From CAYTID01 sp964437735 (lineage in GTDB: Bacteria > Bacteroidota > Ignavibacteria > UBA10030 > BY39): a stretch of 10,067 bases of DNA. Made by a program: the position numbers and the translations under genes. How positions within the stretch are numbered: position 1 is the stretch's first letter; every line of letters begins with the position of its first letter. Shown in pieces: positions 1 to 7,377 of the stretch. Location of the stretch: positions 1 to 10,067 of the forward strand of contig CAYTID010000079.1 in NCBI GenBank assembly GCA_964437735.1, in the 5' to 3' direction. The notes under the pieces are model-generated. The model worked only from the letters and a program-made list of their open reading frames with translations. It had not been told where the DNA came from and did no database searches.

Positions 1-1940
1 ACTCCGGGATTTATTGTCGATAATGAATCTCTGTACAAAGATTCTACCCACGTAGCTATCATCGGGAATCCAAATAATGGTCCGTCATCCGGCTCGAGAT
101 GATCGGTACCGGGAGCTATGCGTGCAAATAATGTGTACAAACCAGTTGCATTTTGATATCCCTTTACATTAATAAAGTAAGTCCCTGTATATTTCAGATT
201 GTATTCTAGACGGTCGTTTATGTTCCTATCGACATTGTATAAAAGTTTTGTCCCTGTACTGTCATACAAATACAAGTCAACATCTGTTACATTACTTACA
301 TCGGTTGCGTCAACTATCAAATGTCCAACAGGGGCTGTAAATCTGAACCAATCTACATCTCCTGAAGGTGAAAGCGTTGCATCGAGAGCAGTGCCAAGAG
401 TTATGGTGTTGGCTGTTGCGGGTGTATTATTTGGTTCAATTTCGTTTAACAACGGAGCCGCTTGTATTGTAAATGAAGAATCACTAACATCAAATATAGT
501 CGGATTATTTTTTGAAGTTATCTTAACTAAAGAATTAGATGTTGGTGTATTCGGTATAGTCCAATTATATGTCCCCTCATCAACTTTTGCCGGAGTTCCG
601 GTAGTTATTAAAAGCCAATCTGTACCTCCGTTAGTTGAGTATTCAATTTTTACGGTATCTATTCCTGTTTGATTCCAAGTGATAGATTTTTGTTCACCGA
701 CTTTCCAAACTTCCCCTCCGTTTGGCGAGGTTACCATAATCGACGCCGAAGGTCGCTTATAAAGATTAATATATTGTAAACTTGTTGCTGGCAAAATAGT
801 TCTGACAAGTGCTCCTGTATTAAAATCAATTTCATGAATTCCGGCTCCGTTTGTTGTAATAAAATTCCCGTTCCTCAATTGAAATACACCTCTGTTACCA
901 GTTACTCCTTGAAGTGCTCGTATGAATGTTCCATCAGGCTGATAAAGTCTGATTCCTTGTGTTCCGGTTCCTGAAAAATTAGCAACCGCAATTGTTTTAT
1001 CCGCTAATTGAATTATTTGTTGTGGGAAACTGCTTATAGCGGCAAAAAACGAAAGATAATTTCCGTTAAGATCGTAACGCCTGACACCTGTTGTTCCGCT
1101 TGAATGAGTAATCAGGACGTCATCAGCTCTCAAAAGAATTCCAAACGGACTATTGAGACCGCCTGACGCAGCCGGGATGAAATTACCTGTGAAATTTCCT
1201 GCAGAATCAAATTCAGCTATCGCATTCTGGTTCGCGCCACTGGCAACTGTTACGATAAGATTTTTATTCGGTCTGTATGCGTGACCTCTTATATTATCAA
1301 GAATTGCAGTATTTACTCCACCCGCCGGTGCAAACCATCCTGAATGGACTCCACTTGTGTCAAATTTTTGTACTAAATCCGAAATTTGATCAGAGACTGT
1401 AATAAATCCCCATGGACTTAAAACAGCCTCCTTGGGGGATTGTAATGCCGGCGATGTCGTTGGAATAAAATAGGCATTAACCAAATTACCTGTTACAGGA
1501 TCAAAAGTCAAAACTCGGTCCTCTGTCCAATCAGGAACCAGCAACAGTTCAGACGATTTTAATAAATCGGAAACAATTCCTGAATTTTCAGATTGACCAA
1601 AATATTTTATTCTTGCTTTAGTGAGGTCATACGTGTTTAATATTTCTTCATAAAAAGCTAAATATCCTTTTTCATATGGATGGGCAAAATTAGTTATCAC
1701 TGCATACAGAGGTTTGTTGTTTTGGACTGTAGCAGGATAAATTAATATGTTATTTTCAATATAAATTTCTAAGGGCAGATTTAATTCAATGGCAATTTTT
1801 TTTGCCGCGATAAAATGTTCGGGTTCTGCTTCATTGCGTAATAAAGTTTCGACAAAATTTAATTTGGATTGTGAAATTAAAGTACTGCAGCAGAATAAAA
1901 GTAAACAGATCATTTTTGATATAGTAATGGAAGGTCTCAT
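1..1940 (-). CDS. Secreted multidomain protein: propeller-like region, Ig-like module, PPC domain (3' end outside window)
   Basis: An uninterrupted reading frame on the minus strand runs from an ATG at 1940-1938 to the left edge, giving 646 residues with no stop. The start is supported by an AAGGGGA ribosome site six bases upstream. Residues 1-25 form a signal peptide (Arg2 and Lys9, then a hydrophobic core MICLLLFCCSTLI); no good lipobox is seen, so signal peptidase I cleavage is likely. Residues about 26-125 match no domain I know. Residues about 130-400 contain repeated strand-like units (LLVPDWTEDRVLTFDPVTG, AIAEFDSAGNFTGNFIPA, GIRLYQPDGTFIRALQG) that resemble an NHL/YVTN-type beta-propeller. 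Residues about 401-490 are an Ig-like module of the SPNGGEVWKVGE...ITW type, common in extracellular Bacteroidota proteins. Residues about 504-608 are a PPC domain (EIEPNNTP, GDVDWFRF, DVDLYLYD). A second acidic EPDDGP segment near residue 615 may begin another module. Its exact function is unknown. It is transcribed away from the transporter at 2155. Confidence 0.85.
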   Translation of the reverse strand, partial: MRPSITISKMICLLLFCCSTLISQSKLNFVETLLRNEAEPEHFIAAKKIAIELNLPLEIYIENNILIYPATVQNNKPLYAVITNFAHPYEKGYLAFYEEILNTYDLTKARIKYFGQSENSGIVSDLLKSSELLLVPDWTEDRVLTFDPVTGNLVNAYFIPTTSPALQSPKEAVLSPWGFITVSDQISDLVQKFDTSGVHSGWFAPAGGVNTAILDNIRGHAYRPNKNLIVTVASGANQNAIAEFDSAGNFTGNFIPAASGGLNSPFGILLRADDVLITHSSGTTGVRRYDLNGNYLSFFAAISSFPQQIIQLADKTIAVANFSGTGTQGIRLYQPDGTFIRALQGVTGNRGVFQLRNGNFITTNGAGIHEIDFNTGALVRTILPATSLQYINLYKRPSASIMVTSPNGGEVWKVGEQKSITWNQTGIDTVKIEYSTNGGTDWLLITTGTPAKVDEGTYNWTIPNTPTSNSLVKITSKNNPTIFDVSDSSFTIQAAPLLNEIEPNNTPATANTITLGTALDATLSPSGDVDWFRFTAPVGHLIVDATDVSNVTDVDLYLYDSTGTKLLYNVDRNINDRLEYNLKYTGTYFINVKGYQNATGLYTLFARIAPGTDHLEPDDGPLFGFPMIATWVESLYRDSLSTINPG

Positions 1941-2154
1941 ATTTTTTCCCCTTATATTTATATTTTTTCAGTTATCTTTACGAAGACCGAATAGAGAATA
2001 AAAACCAACCGCCGATTCTCTCTCATATTTTCTGATAAAAAATACCATTTTATTATTTTAATATCAAGATTTATTTGCGTTGAAATATCATTGCTAATTC
2101 TTCAAAATTTTCCTATTTTCATATTAATTTTCGATAACTAAAATATAGAAACCA
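1941..2154. promoter_or_regulatory. Divergent intergenic region, presumed to carry promoters for both flanking genes
   Basis: This 214-bp AT-rich stretch lies between two genes that start outward, so it should contain both promoters. No strong consensus promoter is visible. One weak plus-strand candidate is TTGAAA (2080-2085), then 17 bases, then CAAAAT (2103-2108), which matches the sigma-70 boxes at 5/6 and 4/6 positions. An inverted repeat AGAGAAT (1993-1999) / ATTCTCT (2015-2021) with a 15-base loop lies in the probable leader of the minus-strand gene and could be an operator or a leader hairpin. No clear Shine-Dalgarno precedes the plus-strand start at 2155. The function is inferred from gene orientation alone. 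Confidence 0.35.
1947..1953 (-). promoter_or_regulatory. Shine-Dalgarno site of the secreted protein gene
   Basis: On the minus strand the sequence reads AAGGGGA, followed by six bases and the ATG at 1940. This is the clearest ribosome-binding site in the window and fixes the start codon in preference to the internal Met10. Confidence 0.7.
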
Positions 2155-3430
2155 ATGAATAATATTACTTCCAATCAATTATTGAAACAGCAACCTCCTG
2201 CAGCATACCGGTGGATAGTCCTCGTTTTTATAAGCTTGGCTATGTTCGGCAATTATTATGTTTACGACAGCATCGCTCCGATTGCAGATATGTTGAAATC
2301 CCAGATCGGATTTTCTGACGAAAATATCGGAACATTATACTCAATATATAGTATTGCGGCTGTAGTAATTTTATTAATCGGAGGATATGTTATTGATCGT
2401 TTCGGTACGAAATTGACAGTTATGGTTTTTGGCATCATTTGTTTTATAGCAGCTGGTGTTACAGCTCTCACTTCCGATTTTTATGTGATGATGGCGGGGA
2501 GATTGTTACTCGGATTAGGCGCTGAACCTTTAATCGTAGCTATTACGACTGCTCTGGCAAAGTGGTTTAAAGGGAAGGAACTGAGTTTCGCTTTCGGTTT
2601 AAATCTTACAATAGCACGACTTGGGTCGGTAGCTGCCGATAATTCACCGACACTTTTTAAATCGTCTTATATGAATTGGCAGGATCCATTATTTATAGCG
2701 ACAATAATTTCTATAACATGTGTAATTGGTGCGGTCGGTTACTGGATACTTGAAAATAAGGCAGAAAAAAAATATGAATTGGGTCAGGCGGGAGAAGTCG
2801 ACCGATTGGATATTAAAAGTATGTTTAAGTTCAATAGATCGTTCTGGCTTATAGTTGCTCTTTGTATAGTTTTTTATTCTGCGATTCAGAAGTTTTGCTA
2901 TCAAATTCTTCATCGAAGCTCACGGAACTACACGCGAATTCGGAGGCTTCTTAAATTCGATTCTCCCGATGTCCGCCATGATTGCTACACCTTTGTTCGG
3001 ATTATTGGCAGATAAAATCGGAAACCGCGCCCTGCTTATGACCTTTGGGTCACTGCTTCTCGTACCGGTTTATCTGATGATGGCTTACTCAGATATTTCT
3101 TTGTTTGTTCCTGTTGCTATGATGGGTGTAGCCTTCTCGCTAATCCCCGCAGTAATGTGGCCTTCCGTGGCATATATCGTCCCTCAAAAGCGGCTCGGGA
3201 CAGCTTATGCATTAATGACTCTGATTCAACAGATCGGTTTGGCAGGGATGAATTGGCTTATAGGTAAAGCAAATGATGTCAGTGGTGCCAGTATGACGAA
3301 TCCTGAGGGATATAATCTTGGTATGTGGATTTTTTCAGCATTGGGATTTTTCGGATTGTTATTTGCGTTCTTATTGCGTAGAGCTGAAAAGAGTCCGGAA
3401 GGTCATGGTCTGGAATCTGTGAAAGCATAA
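2155..3430 (+). pseudogene. MFSD1-like major facilitator transporter, interrupted by a frameshift near 2885
   Basis: Two overlapping reading frames together encode one 12-helix MFS transporter of about 425 residues. The first frame (2155 to about 2886) carries helices 1-6 and the start of helix 7; the second (about 2885 to 3430) carries the rest. Family signatures in the N-half are GGYVIDRFG (MFS loop 2-3 motif), GRLLLGLGAEPLIVA and KWFKGKELSFAFGLNLTIARLGS, which closely recall the MFSD1 subfamily (WFKGKEL..FGL...R.GS). The second frame reads FAIKFFIEAHGTTREFGG and then FGLLADKIGNR, the equivalent loop 8-9 motif. The first frame reads FYSAI up to residue 244 and then turns into nonsense ending at 3015. 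Related proteins usually read FPF at this point, so a small deletion is likely. As it stands only a truncated half-transporter would be made, unless this is a sequencing or assembly error. The next gene (3464) follows 33 bp later and may share its transcript. Likely substrate is small peptides, inferred from MFSD1 and the neighbouring peptidase. Confidence 0.85.
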
Positions 3431-3463
3431 TTACACTAAACTTTTATTAAAATAAAATGTCGA

Positions 3464-4444
3464 ATGATTATGAAAAATGAATTAGATAGCGCTTCTGAAA
3501 TCGCGATACGTGATTGTATGGGTTTACAGGCGGGTGAAACCGTGCTTGTAATAACCGATGAGCCATTACGTAAAATTGGATATTCCCTTTGGGAGGCTTC
3601 AAAACGGCTTAACGCAAAGGAATCGATTCTAACTGAAATTCAACCCAGGAAAACCAACGGAGAAGAACCTCCTGCTCAGATAGCCGAACTTATGAAATCG
3701 GTTGACATTGTTTTATGTCCGACATCAAAATCCTTAACTCATACCGATGCCAGAAGAGCAGCGAGCGCTCTCGGAGTTCGTATTGCAACATTACCGGGAG
3801 TGACAGAGGAGATCATGATCAGATGTATGAATGCCGATTACAGTAAAATTGCTAGGAGGACATTCGATTTATGCAAGATGATGGAAAAAACTAAAGTGAT
3901 ACGTGTAAAAACATCAATCGGAACAGATATAACGATGCCGATTCAAGGACGCGAAGCTCATGCAAGTTCCGGTATTTTCAGAGAAAAGGGACAATCCGGA
4001 AATTTACCGACGGGCGAAGCCTATCTTGCCCCGCTCGAAGGAAAATCAAACGGAGTAATCGTAGTTGATGGCTCAATGGCGGGTGTCGGTATGGTTAATA
4101 CTCCAATTAAAATAACAGTTAAGGATGGCTATGCAGAAGAAATTACCGGTGGACCTGAATCTGAAAAATTAATTAAACTTCTTGAACCTCATGGGAAAGA
4201 GGGTCGTAATGTGGCTGAATTCGGAATAGGAACAAACGACAAAGCAATTCTAACAGGATTAATTCTGGAAGACGAAAAAGTTATGGGGACAATTCATATC
4301 GCATTTGGTGATAATAAATCGATGGGAGGCACTGTTCGTGTGGCAAGCCATCTCGACGGTTTAATAAAAAACCCGGACGTGTGGTTCGATGACAATATGA
4401 TAATGAAGGATGGAAAGTTTGTTGAAAAACGCATGGAGCTATGA
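3464..4444 (+). CDS. M29-family (aminopeptidase T-like) metallopeptidase
   Basis: The 326-residue protein resembles the leucyl aminopeptidase / aminopeptidase T group (MEROPS M29, COG2309). These are cytoplasmic enzymes with two metal ions that remove N-terminal residues from peptides. The expected metal ligands are visible in order: Glu185 (in GEAYLAP), Glu252 (in AEFGIGTN), His278 (in TIHIAFGDN), then His296 and Asp298 (in ASHLDGL). The Glu-Glu spacing of 67 fits M29, but the protein is shorter than classical members of about 410 residues, and the two histidines are only 18 residues apart, against roughly 30. There is no signal peptide. ATG 3464 and the in-frame ATG 3470 (Met3) are both possible starts, and neither has a clear Shine-Dalgarno. 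It follows the peptide-transporter-like gene by 33 bp, suggesting co-transcription. The main alternative is a NicX-like ring-cleaving dioxygenase, a relative that uses a similar metal site; no pyridine-degradation genes are nearby, so peptidase is preferred. Confidence 0.75.
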   Translation: MIMKNELDSASEIAIRDCMGLQAGETVLVITDEPLRKIGYSLWEASKRLNAKESILTEIQPRKTNGEEPPAQIAELMKSVDIVLCPTSKSLTHTDARRAASALGVRIATLPGVTEEIMIRCMNADYSKIARRTFDLCKMMEKTKVIRVKTSIGTDITMPIQGREAHASSGIFREKGQSGNLPTGEAYLAPLEGKSNGVIVVDGSMAGVGMVNTPIKITVKDGYAEEITGGPESEKLIKLLEPHGKEGRNVAEFGIGTNDKAILTGLILEDEKVMGTIHIAFGDNKSMGGTVRVASHLDGLIKNPDVWFDDNMIMKDGKFVEKRMEL

Positions 4445-4606
4445 GCGGTGAGCTGATAGCGATCAGCCCCGCCGTTAGCGGGATAAACTCATAGCAAAGA
4501 GCATAGAGCTAAGAATCCCGCAAGGACGAAGTGTATATAATCAATAAATGGAAATAAAATCAAAGCTTCGTAGGAACGACAAAGAACAAATTACAAAGAA
4601 CTAATA
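4431..4606. repeat. Repeat-rich spacer with two hairpins and degenerate GAGC units
   Basis: From the last codons of the peptidase onward the sequence becomes repetitive. Degenerate units of the type GCATGGAGCTATGAGC and GCATAGAGCT occur at 4432-4446 and 4501-4510, with further GAGC copies between. Two perfect hairpins sit side by side: GCTGAT-AGCG-ATCAGC (4452-4467) and CCCGC-CGTTA-GCGGG (4468-4482). A CGCAAGGACGAAGTG stretch (4519-4533) resembles the GCGAGGAACGAAGTG core of a dispersed palindromic repeat seen in many bacterial genomes. ACGAAG (4526-4531) pairs with CTTCGT (4566-4571). ACAAAGAAC occurs twice (4579-4587 and 4593-4601), just upstream of the adaptor start. The reading as a relic of dispersed intergenic repeats is inference. 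Confidence 0.45.
4452..4482 (+). terminator. Tandem hairpins, possible transcription end after the peptidase gene
   Basis: Two adjacent perfect stems (6 bp with a 4-base loop, then 5 bp with a 5-base loop) begin eight bases after the peptidase stop codon. No T-run follows, so this is not a standard intrinsic terminator; it could stabilise the 3' end of the transcript or simply be part of the repeat. Confidence 0.25.
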
Positions 4607-4609
4607 ACA

Positions 4610-5956
4610 ATGAAAAAAAAATACGTATATATCGGAATCGGAATTCTACTCACTGCTACTGCGCTTTATTTATTTGTCTTCCGTGTCTCTGCGGAAGAAA
4701 TAAATTACCGTACAGAAAAAATTAGCAGGGGAGATATTGTAATACAGGTGCGTGCAACCGGAACCATGAATCCGGTTATGACCGTCCAGGTTGGTTCACA
4801 AGTTAGCGGTATTTTATCAAAAATAAATGTTGATTTCAATAGTCACGTAAAGACAGGACAAGTAATTGCGCAGATAGATTCAACATTTTTAGCAGCATCG
4901 GTCAAAGAGGCGGAGGGGAATTTAGATCGTACGCAAGCTCAAGTGAATGAAAGTAGGCGCAATCTCTCCCGCATGAAGGAACTATTCAGTAAAAATTTAA
5001 TATCACAAGCTGAAATGGATGCAGCTCAAACAAATTATGAGACGGCTCAGGCACAATTAAAACAATCACAAGCTTCAGTTGAGCGGGCGAATGTAAATTT
5101 GAGGTATTCAATCATTCGTTCGCCAATCGATGGGATTGTGATTTCAAGAGATGTTGATGTTGGACAAACTGTTGCAGCGAGTTTACAATCTCCTAAGTTG
5201 TTTGTCATCGCAAATGATTTAAAAAAAATGCAAGTTGAAGCAAGCATCGATGAAGCGGATATAGGTAATATTGAAATCGGGCAGGAAGTTACTTTTTCAG
5301 TCGACGCACATCCAAACAGAGAATTTAAAGGGACGGTTATTCAAATCAGGCTTGCTCCCCAAACTGTTCAGAATGTTGTAACCTATACGGTTATTATCGA
5401 AGTACCAAATCCGGATTTAAAATTAATGCCCGGCATGACAGCGACAGTATCAATATTAATAAACGAAAAAAACGATGTGCTAAGAGTTCCGGCATTAGCA
5501 TTCAGATTTCAACCTCCACCTGATATTCTCGAAAAGGGTGAAAAAGAATTGATAGAGAGATTCGCCAAAAGAGATTCTGCTGCTGGTGGTGAAGGGATGC
5601 CTGACAGTGCCCGTATGGAAGCGATGAAACGGTTTCGTTCGATGGGGGGTGGACAGGGTCAACGCCCGGAGATGGGTCAAATGGGTGGCTTTTCAAGGCG
5701 AGAAGGTGGTCGAGGCGGCAGAGGGAGAATGTTTCAACGAGTTTGGGTAATGGAAGGAAAAAATAAAATGAAATTAGTACCTGTACGAACAGGGATAACT
5801 GATAACAGATATTTTGAGGTACTGGGCGGAGAATTAAAAGAAGATGACGAGGTAATAATCGGTATGGATATAGGAGCGGGGAGCGGTCAAAGGACTCAAA
5901 CCACAAATCCGTTTGCACCGACAACCGGTGGACCAGGTTCAAGAGGCATGAGATAA
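4610..5956 (+). CDS. MacA-like periplasmic adaptor of a tripartite ABC efflux system
   Basis: This 448-residue membrane-fusion protein links an inner-membrane transporter to a TolC-type outer-membrane channel. It has an N-terminal membrane anchor (residues about 4-24) and a biotinyl-lipoyl-like domain (about 57-92, containing VQVGSQVSGIL and VKTGQVIAQID). A coiled-coil hairpin follows (about 93-165), with the second lipoyl half (SIIRSPIDGIVISRDVDVGQTV) next, then a beta-barrel (about 205-285) and a membrane-proximal domain. The hairpin tip carries the TolC-docking pattern R-x3-L-x6-S as Arg121, Leu125 and Ser132. The unusual part is an insertion of roughly 75 residues (about 303-376), rich in Gly, Met and Arg, before RVWVMEGKNKMKLVPV. 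A Gly/Thr/Pro-rich tail ends the protein. The start MKKKYVYIG is a typical anchor N-terminus although no Shine-Dalgarno is evident. The permease gene follows after 13 bp, so the two are surely one operon. The exported substrate cannot be told from sequence. Confidence 0.93.
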   Translation: MKKKYVYIGIGILLTATALYLFVFRVSAEEINYRTEKISRGDIVIQVRATGTMNPVMTVQVGSQVSGILSKINVDFNSHVKTGQVIAQIDSTFLAASVKEAEGNLDRTQAQVNESRRNLSRMKELFSKNLISQAEMDAAQTNYETAQAQLKQSQASVERANVNLRYSIIRSPIDGIVISRDVDVGQTVAASLQSPKLFVIANDLKKMQVEASIDEADIGNIEIGQEVTFSVDAHPNREFKGTVIQIRLAPQTVQNVVTYTVIIEVPNPDLKLMPGMTATVSILINEKNDVLRVPALAFRFQPPPDILEKGEKELIERFAKRDSAAGGEGMPDSARMEAMKRFRSMGGGQGQRPEMGQMGGFSRREGGRGGRGRMFQRVWVMEGKNKMKLVPVRTGITDNRYFEVLGGELKEDDEVIIGMDIGAGSGQRTQTTNPFAPTTGGPGSRGMR

Positions 5957-5969
5957 CAGGTTTGCGTTT

Positions 5970-7190
5970 ATGATGAGATGGTTGGAAATATTAACAATAG
6001 CTTTTGATGCATTAATCAGGAATAAAATGCGTTCATTACTCACAATGTTGGGAATAATCATTGGTGTGGCTGCGGTTATCGCTATGATTGCTGTTGGACA
6101 AGGAGCGTCTTTTTCAGTTGAATCCCAAATTGCGAGTTTGGGACAGAATGTATTAATGATTTTTCCCGGTGCATCAGCCAGAGGCGGTGTAAGTCATGGG
6201 GCAGGCAGCATGAGTTCATTAACCGTTGAAGATGCTGATGCGATTCTTGACCAATGTCCTTCAGTAGCTTTCATAAGTCCGAACGTTCGCGCAATGTCAC
6301 AAATTATTTCCGGCAATCTTAATTGGAGTACAACCGTTCAAGGAGGATCGGTAGGATATTTTTCAATAAGAGACTGGAAATTAGATAAAGGAGAATTTTT
6401 TGAAGATGCTGATGTTCGGGCTGCCTCAAAAGTTTGTGTGATTGGGAAAACAGTCGCTGATAATTTGTTTCAAGGGAGTGATCCCATTGATCAGGTAATC
6501 AGAATCAGAAATATTCCATTTAAAGTTGTCGGTTTACTGAAGCCGAAAGGGCAGAACGTATCCGGTCAAGATCAGGATGATCTTATAATTGCTCCTTATA
6601 CTACTGTACAAAAAAGATTGTTGGGAGTGGCACATATTTGGGGAATACAAGTCTCCGCTGTCAGTAAAGAAAAAATATTTACCGCACAGCAGGAAATCAC
6701 AAATGTTCTACGCGTCAGGCATCGCCTGCAGCCGTGGGAAGATAATGATTTTACTATCAGAAATCAGACTGATATAGCTGAAACTGCAACTGCAACATCG
6801 AAAATCATGACAATATTATTGGGGAGTATTGCATCAGTATCGCTTTTGGTTGGTGGAATTGGAATTATGAATATCATGCTTGTCTCAGTTACAGAACGGA
6901 CTCGTGAAATTGGTATAAGAATGTCAATTGGTGCCAGGCGGCGTGATATTCTTTCTCAATTTTTAATGGAAGCAATGGTTTTAAGCTTAATCGGAGGTTT
7001 CACCGGAATTGTAATTGGTGTTACCGGTTCAAATCTGATCTCAAAGTTTGCCGGATGGCCCACGCTTGTCTCGGAGGGTTCGATATTACTTGCAGTAATA
7101 TTTTCGATGGCAGTCGGTGTATTTTTCGGATATTATCCGGCACGCAAAGCTGCAAACCTGAATCCGATTGATGCCTTGAGATATGAGTAA
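5970..7190 (+). CDS. MacB/FtsX-type ABC transporter permease (no fused ATPase)
   Basis: This 406-residue inner-membrane protein has the four-helix layout of type VII ABC (MacB/LolCE) permeases. Helix 1 is at about 22-42 (SLLTMLGIIIGVAAVIAMIAV) and is followed by a large periplasmic domain of about 235 residues. Helix 2 is at about 280-304, helix 3 at about 335-355 and helix 4 at about 372-392. The FtsX-domain signatures SVTERTREIGIRMSIGARRRDI and the terminal ARKAANLNPIDALRYE are present. True MacB has an N-terminal ATP-binding domain of about 250 residues; here it is absent, so a separate LolD-like ATPase is needed. None is in the window, which is odd because it is usually encoded next to the adaptor and permease. 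The energy-coupling role is mechanical: ATP hydrolysis in the cytoplasm drives periplasmic movements that push substrate through the adaptor and TolC. An AGG at 5958-5960 is a weak ribosome site nine bases before the start; Met2 is an alternative start. Confidence 0.93.
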   Translation: MMRWLEILTIAFDALIRNKMRSLLTMLGIIIGVAAVIAMIAVGQGASFSVESQIASLGQNVLMIFPGASARGGVSHGAGSMSSLTVEDADAILDQCPSVAFISPNVRAMSQIISGNLNWSTTVQGGSVGYFSIRDWKLDKGEFFEDADVRAASKVCVIGKTVADNLFQGSDPIDQVIRIRNIPFKVVGLLKPKGQNVSGQDQDDLIIAPYTTVQKRLLGVAHIWGIQVSAVSKEKIFTAQQEITNVLRVRHRLQPWEDNDFTIRNQTDIAETATATSKIMTILLGSIASVSLLVGGIGIMNIMLVSVTERTREIGIRMSIGARRRDILSQFLMEAMVLSLIGGFTGIVIGVTGSNLISKFAGWPTLVSEGSILLAVIFSMAVGVFFGYYPARKAANLNPIDALRYE

Positions 7191-7377
7191 AAAAATCAAA
7201 AATTAAAATTTAAAAATAAAAAAGATTCTGACTCTAGCACACCGATATTTTTATACATTTCTTTTGATTTTATTCCTTCGAAATATATCTTTTTTCTTGG
7301 CGTAAGTTATATAAATCTTAGTTGATTGATTTCACGATAAGTATTTCTTACCATCTAAAAAATTATTATATTTTCTT
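7191..7377 (+). promoter_or_regulatory. AT-rich gap before uvrB, presumed promoter region
   Basis: The 187 bp between the permease stop and uvrB are strongly AT-rich and begin with an A-rich run (7189-7225). A TATAAA lies near 7310, but I cannot pair it with a convincing -35 box. No GC-rich terminator hairpin and no CTGT-N8-ACAG LexA-type box is visible. There is no Shine-Dalgarno immediately upstream of the uvrB ATG; the preceding 30 bases are almost all A and T. A promoter here is inferred from the gap and the change of function. Confidence 0.3.

Noticed and set aside
199..672. Plus-strand open frame of 157 codons inside the secreted-protein region
   Set aside because: It lies antisense to the long minus-strand gene whose frame shows clear Ig-like and PPC motifs; its own translation has no recognisable motif or ribosome site.
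1789..2001. Plus-strand open frame of 70 codons covering the start of the secreted protein and the intergenic region
   Set aside because: It is mainly antisense to the signal-peptide region, with no ribosome site; its hydrophobic end arises from the T-rich leader.
2870..2908. Programmed ribosomal frameshift in the transporter
   Set aside because: No convincing slippery heptamer, stimulatory hairpin or helper stop is seen at the junction, and about three conserved residues appear to be missing, which fits a deletion better.
5495..5942. Two minus-strand open frames opposite the adaptor's Gly-rich part
   Set aside because: They are shadow frames caused by the repetitive GGN codons of the adaptor; no motif or ribosome site supports them.
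7191..7225. Intrinsic terminator after the permease gene
   Set aside because: Only an A-rich run is present, with no GC-containing stem, so a terminator call cannot be supported.
7191..7377. LexA/SOS operator upstream of uvrB
   Set aside because: No CTGT-N8-ACAG or GAAC-N4-GTTC type palindrome was found; lineage-specific LexA boxes cannot be excluded.
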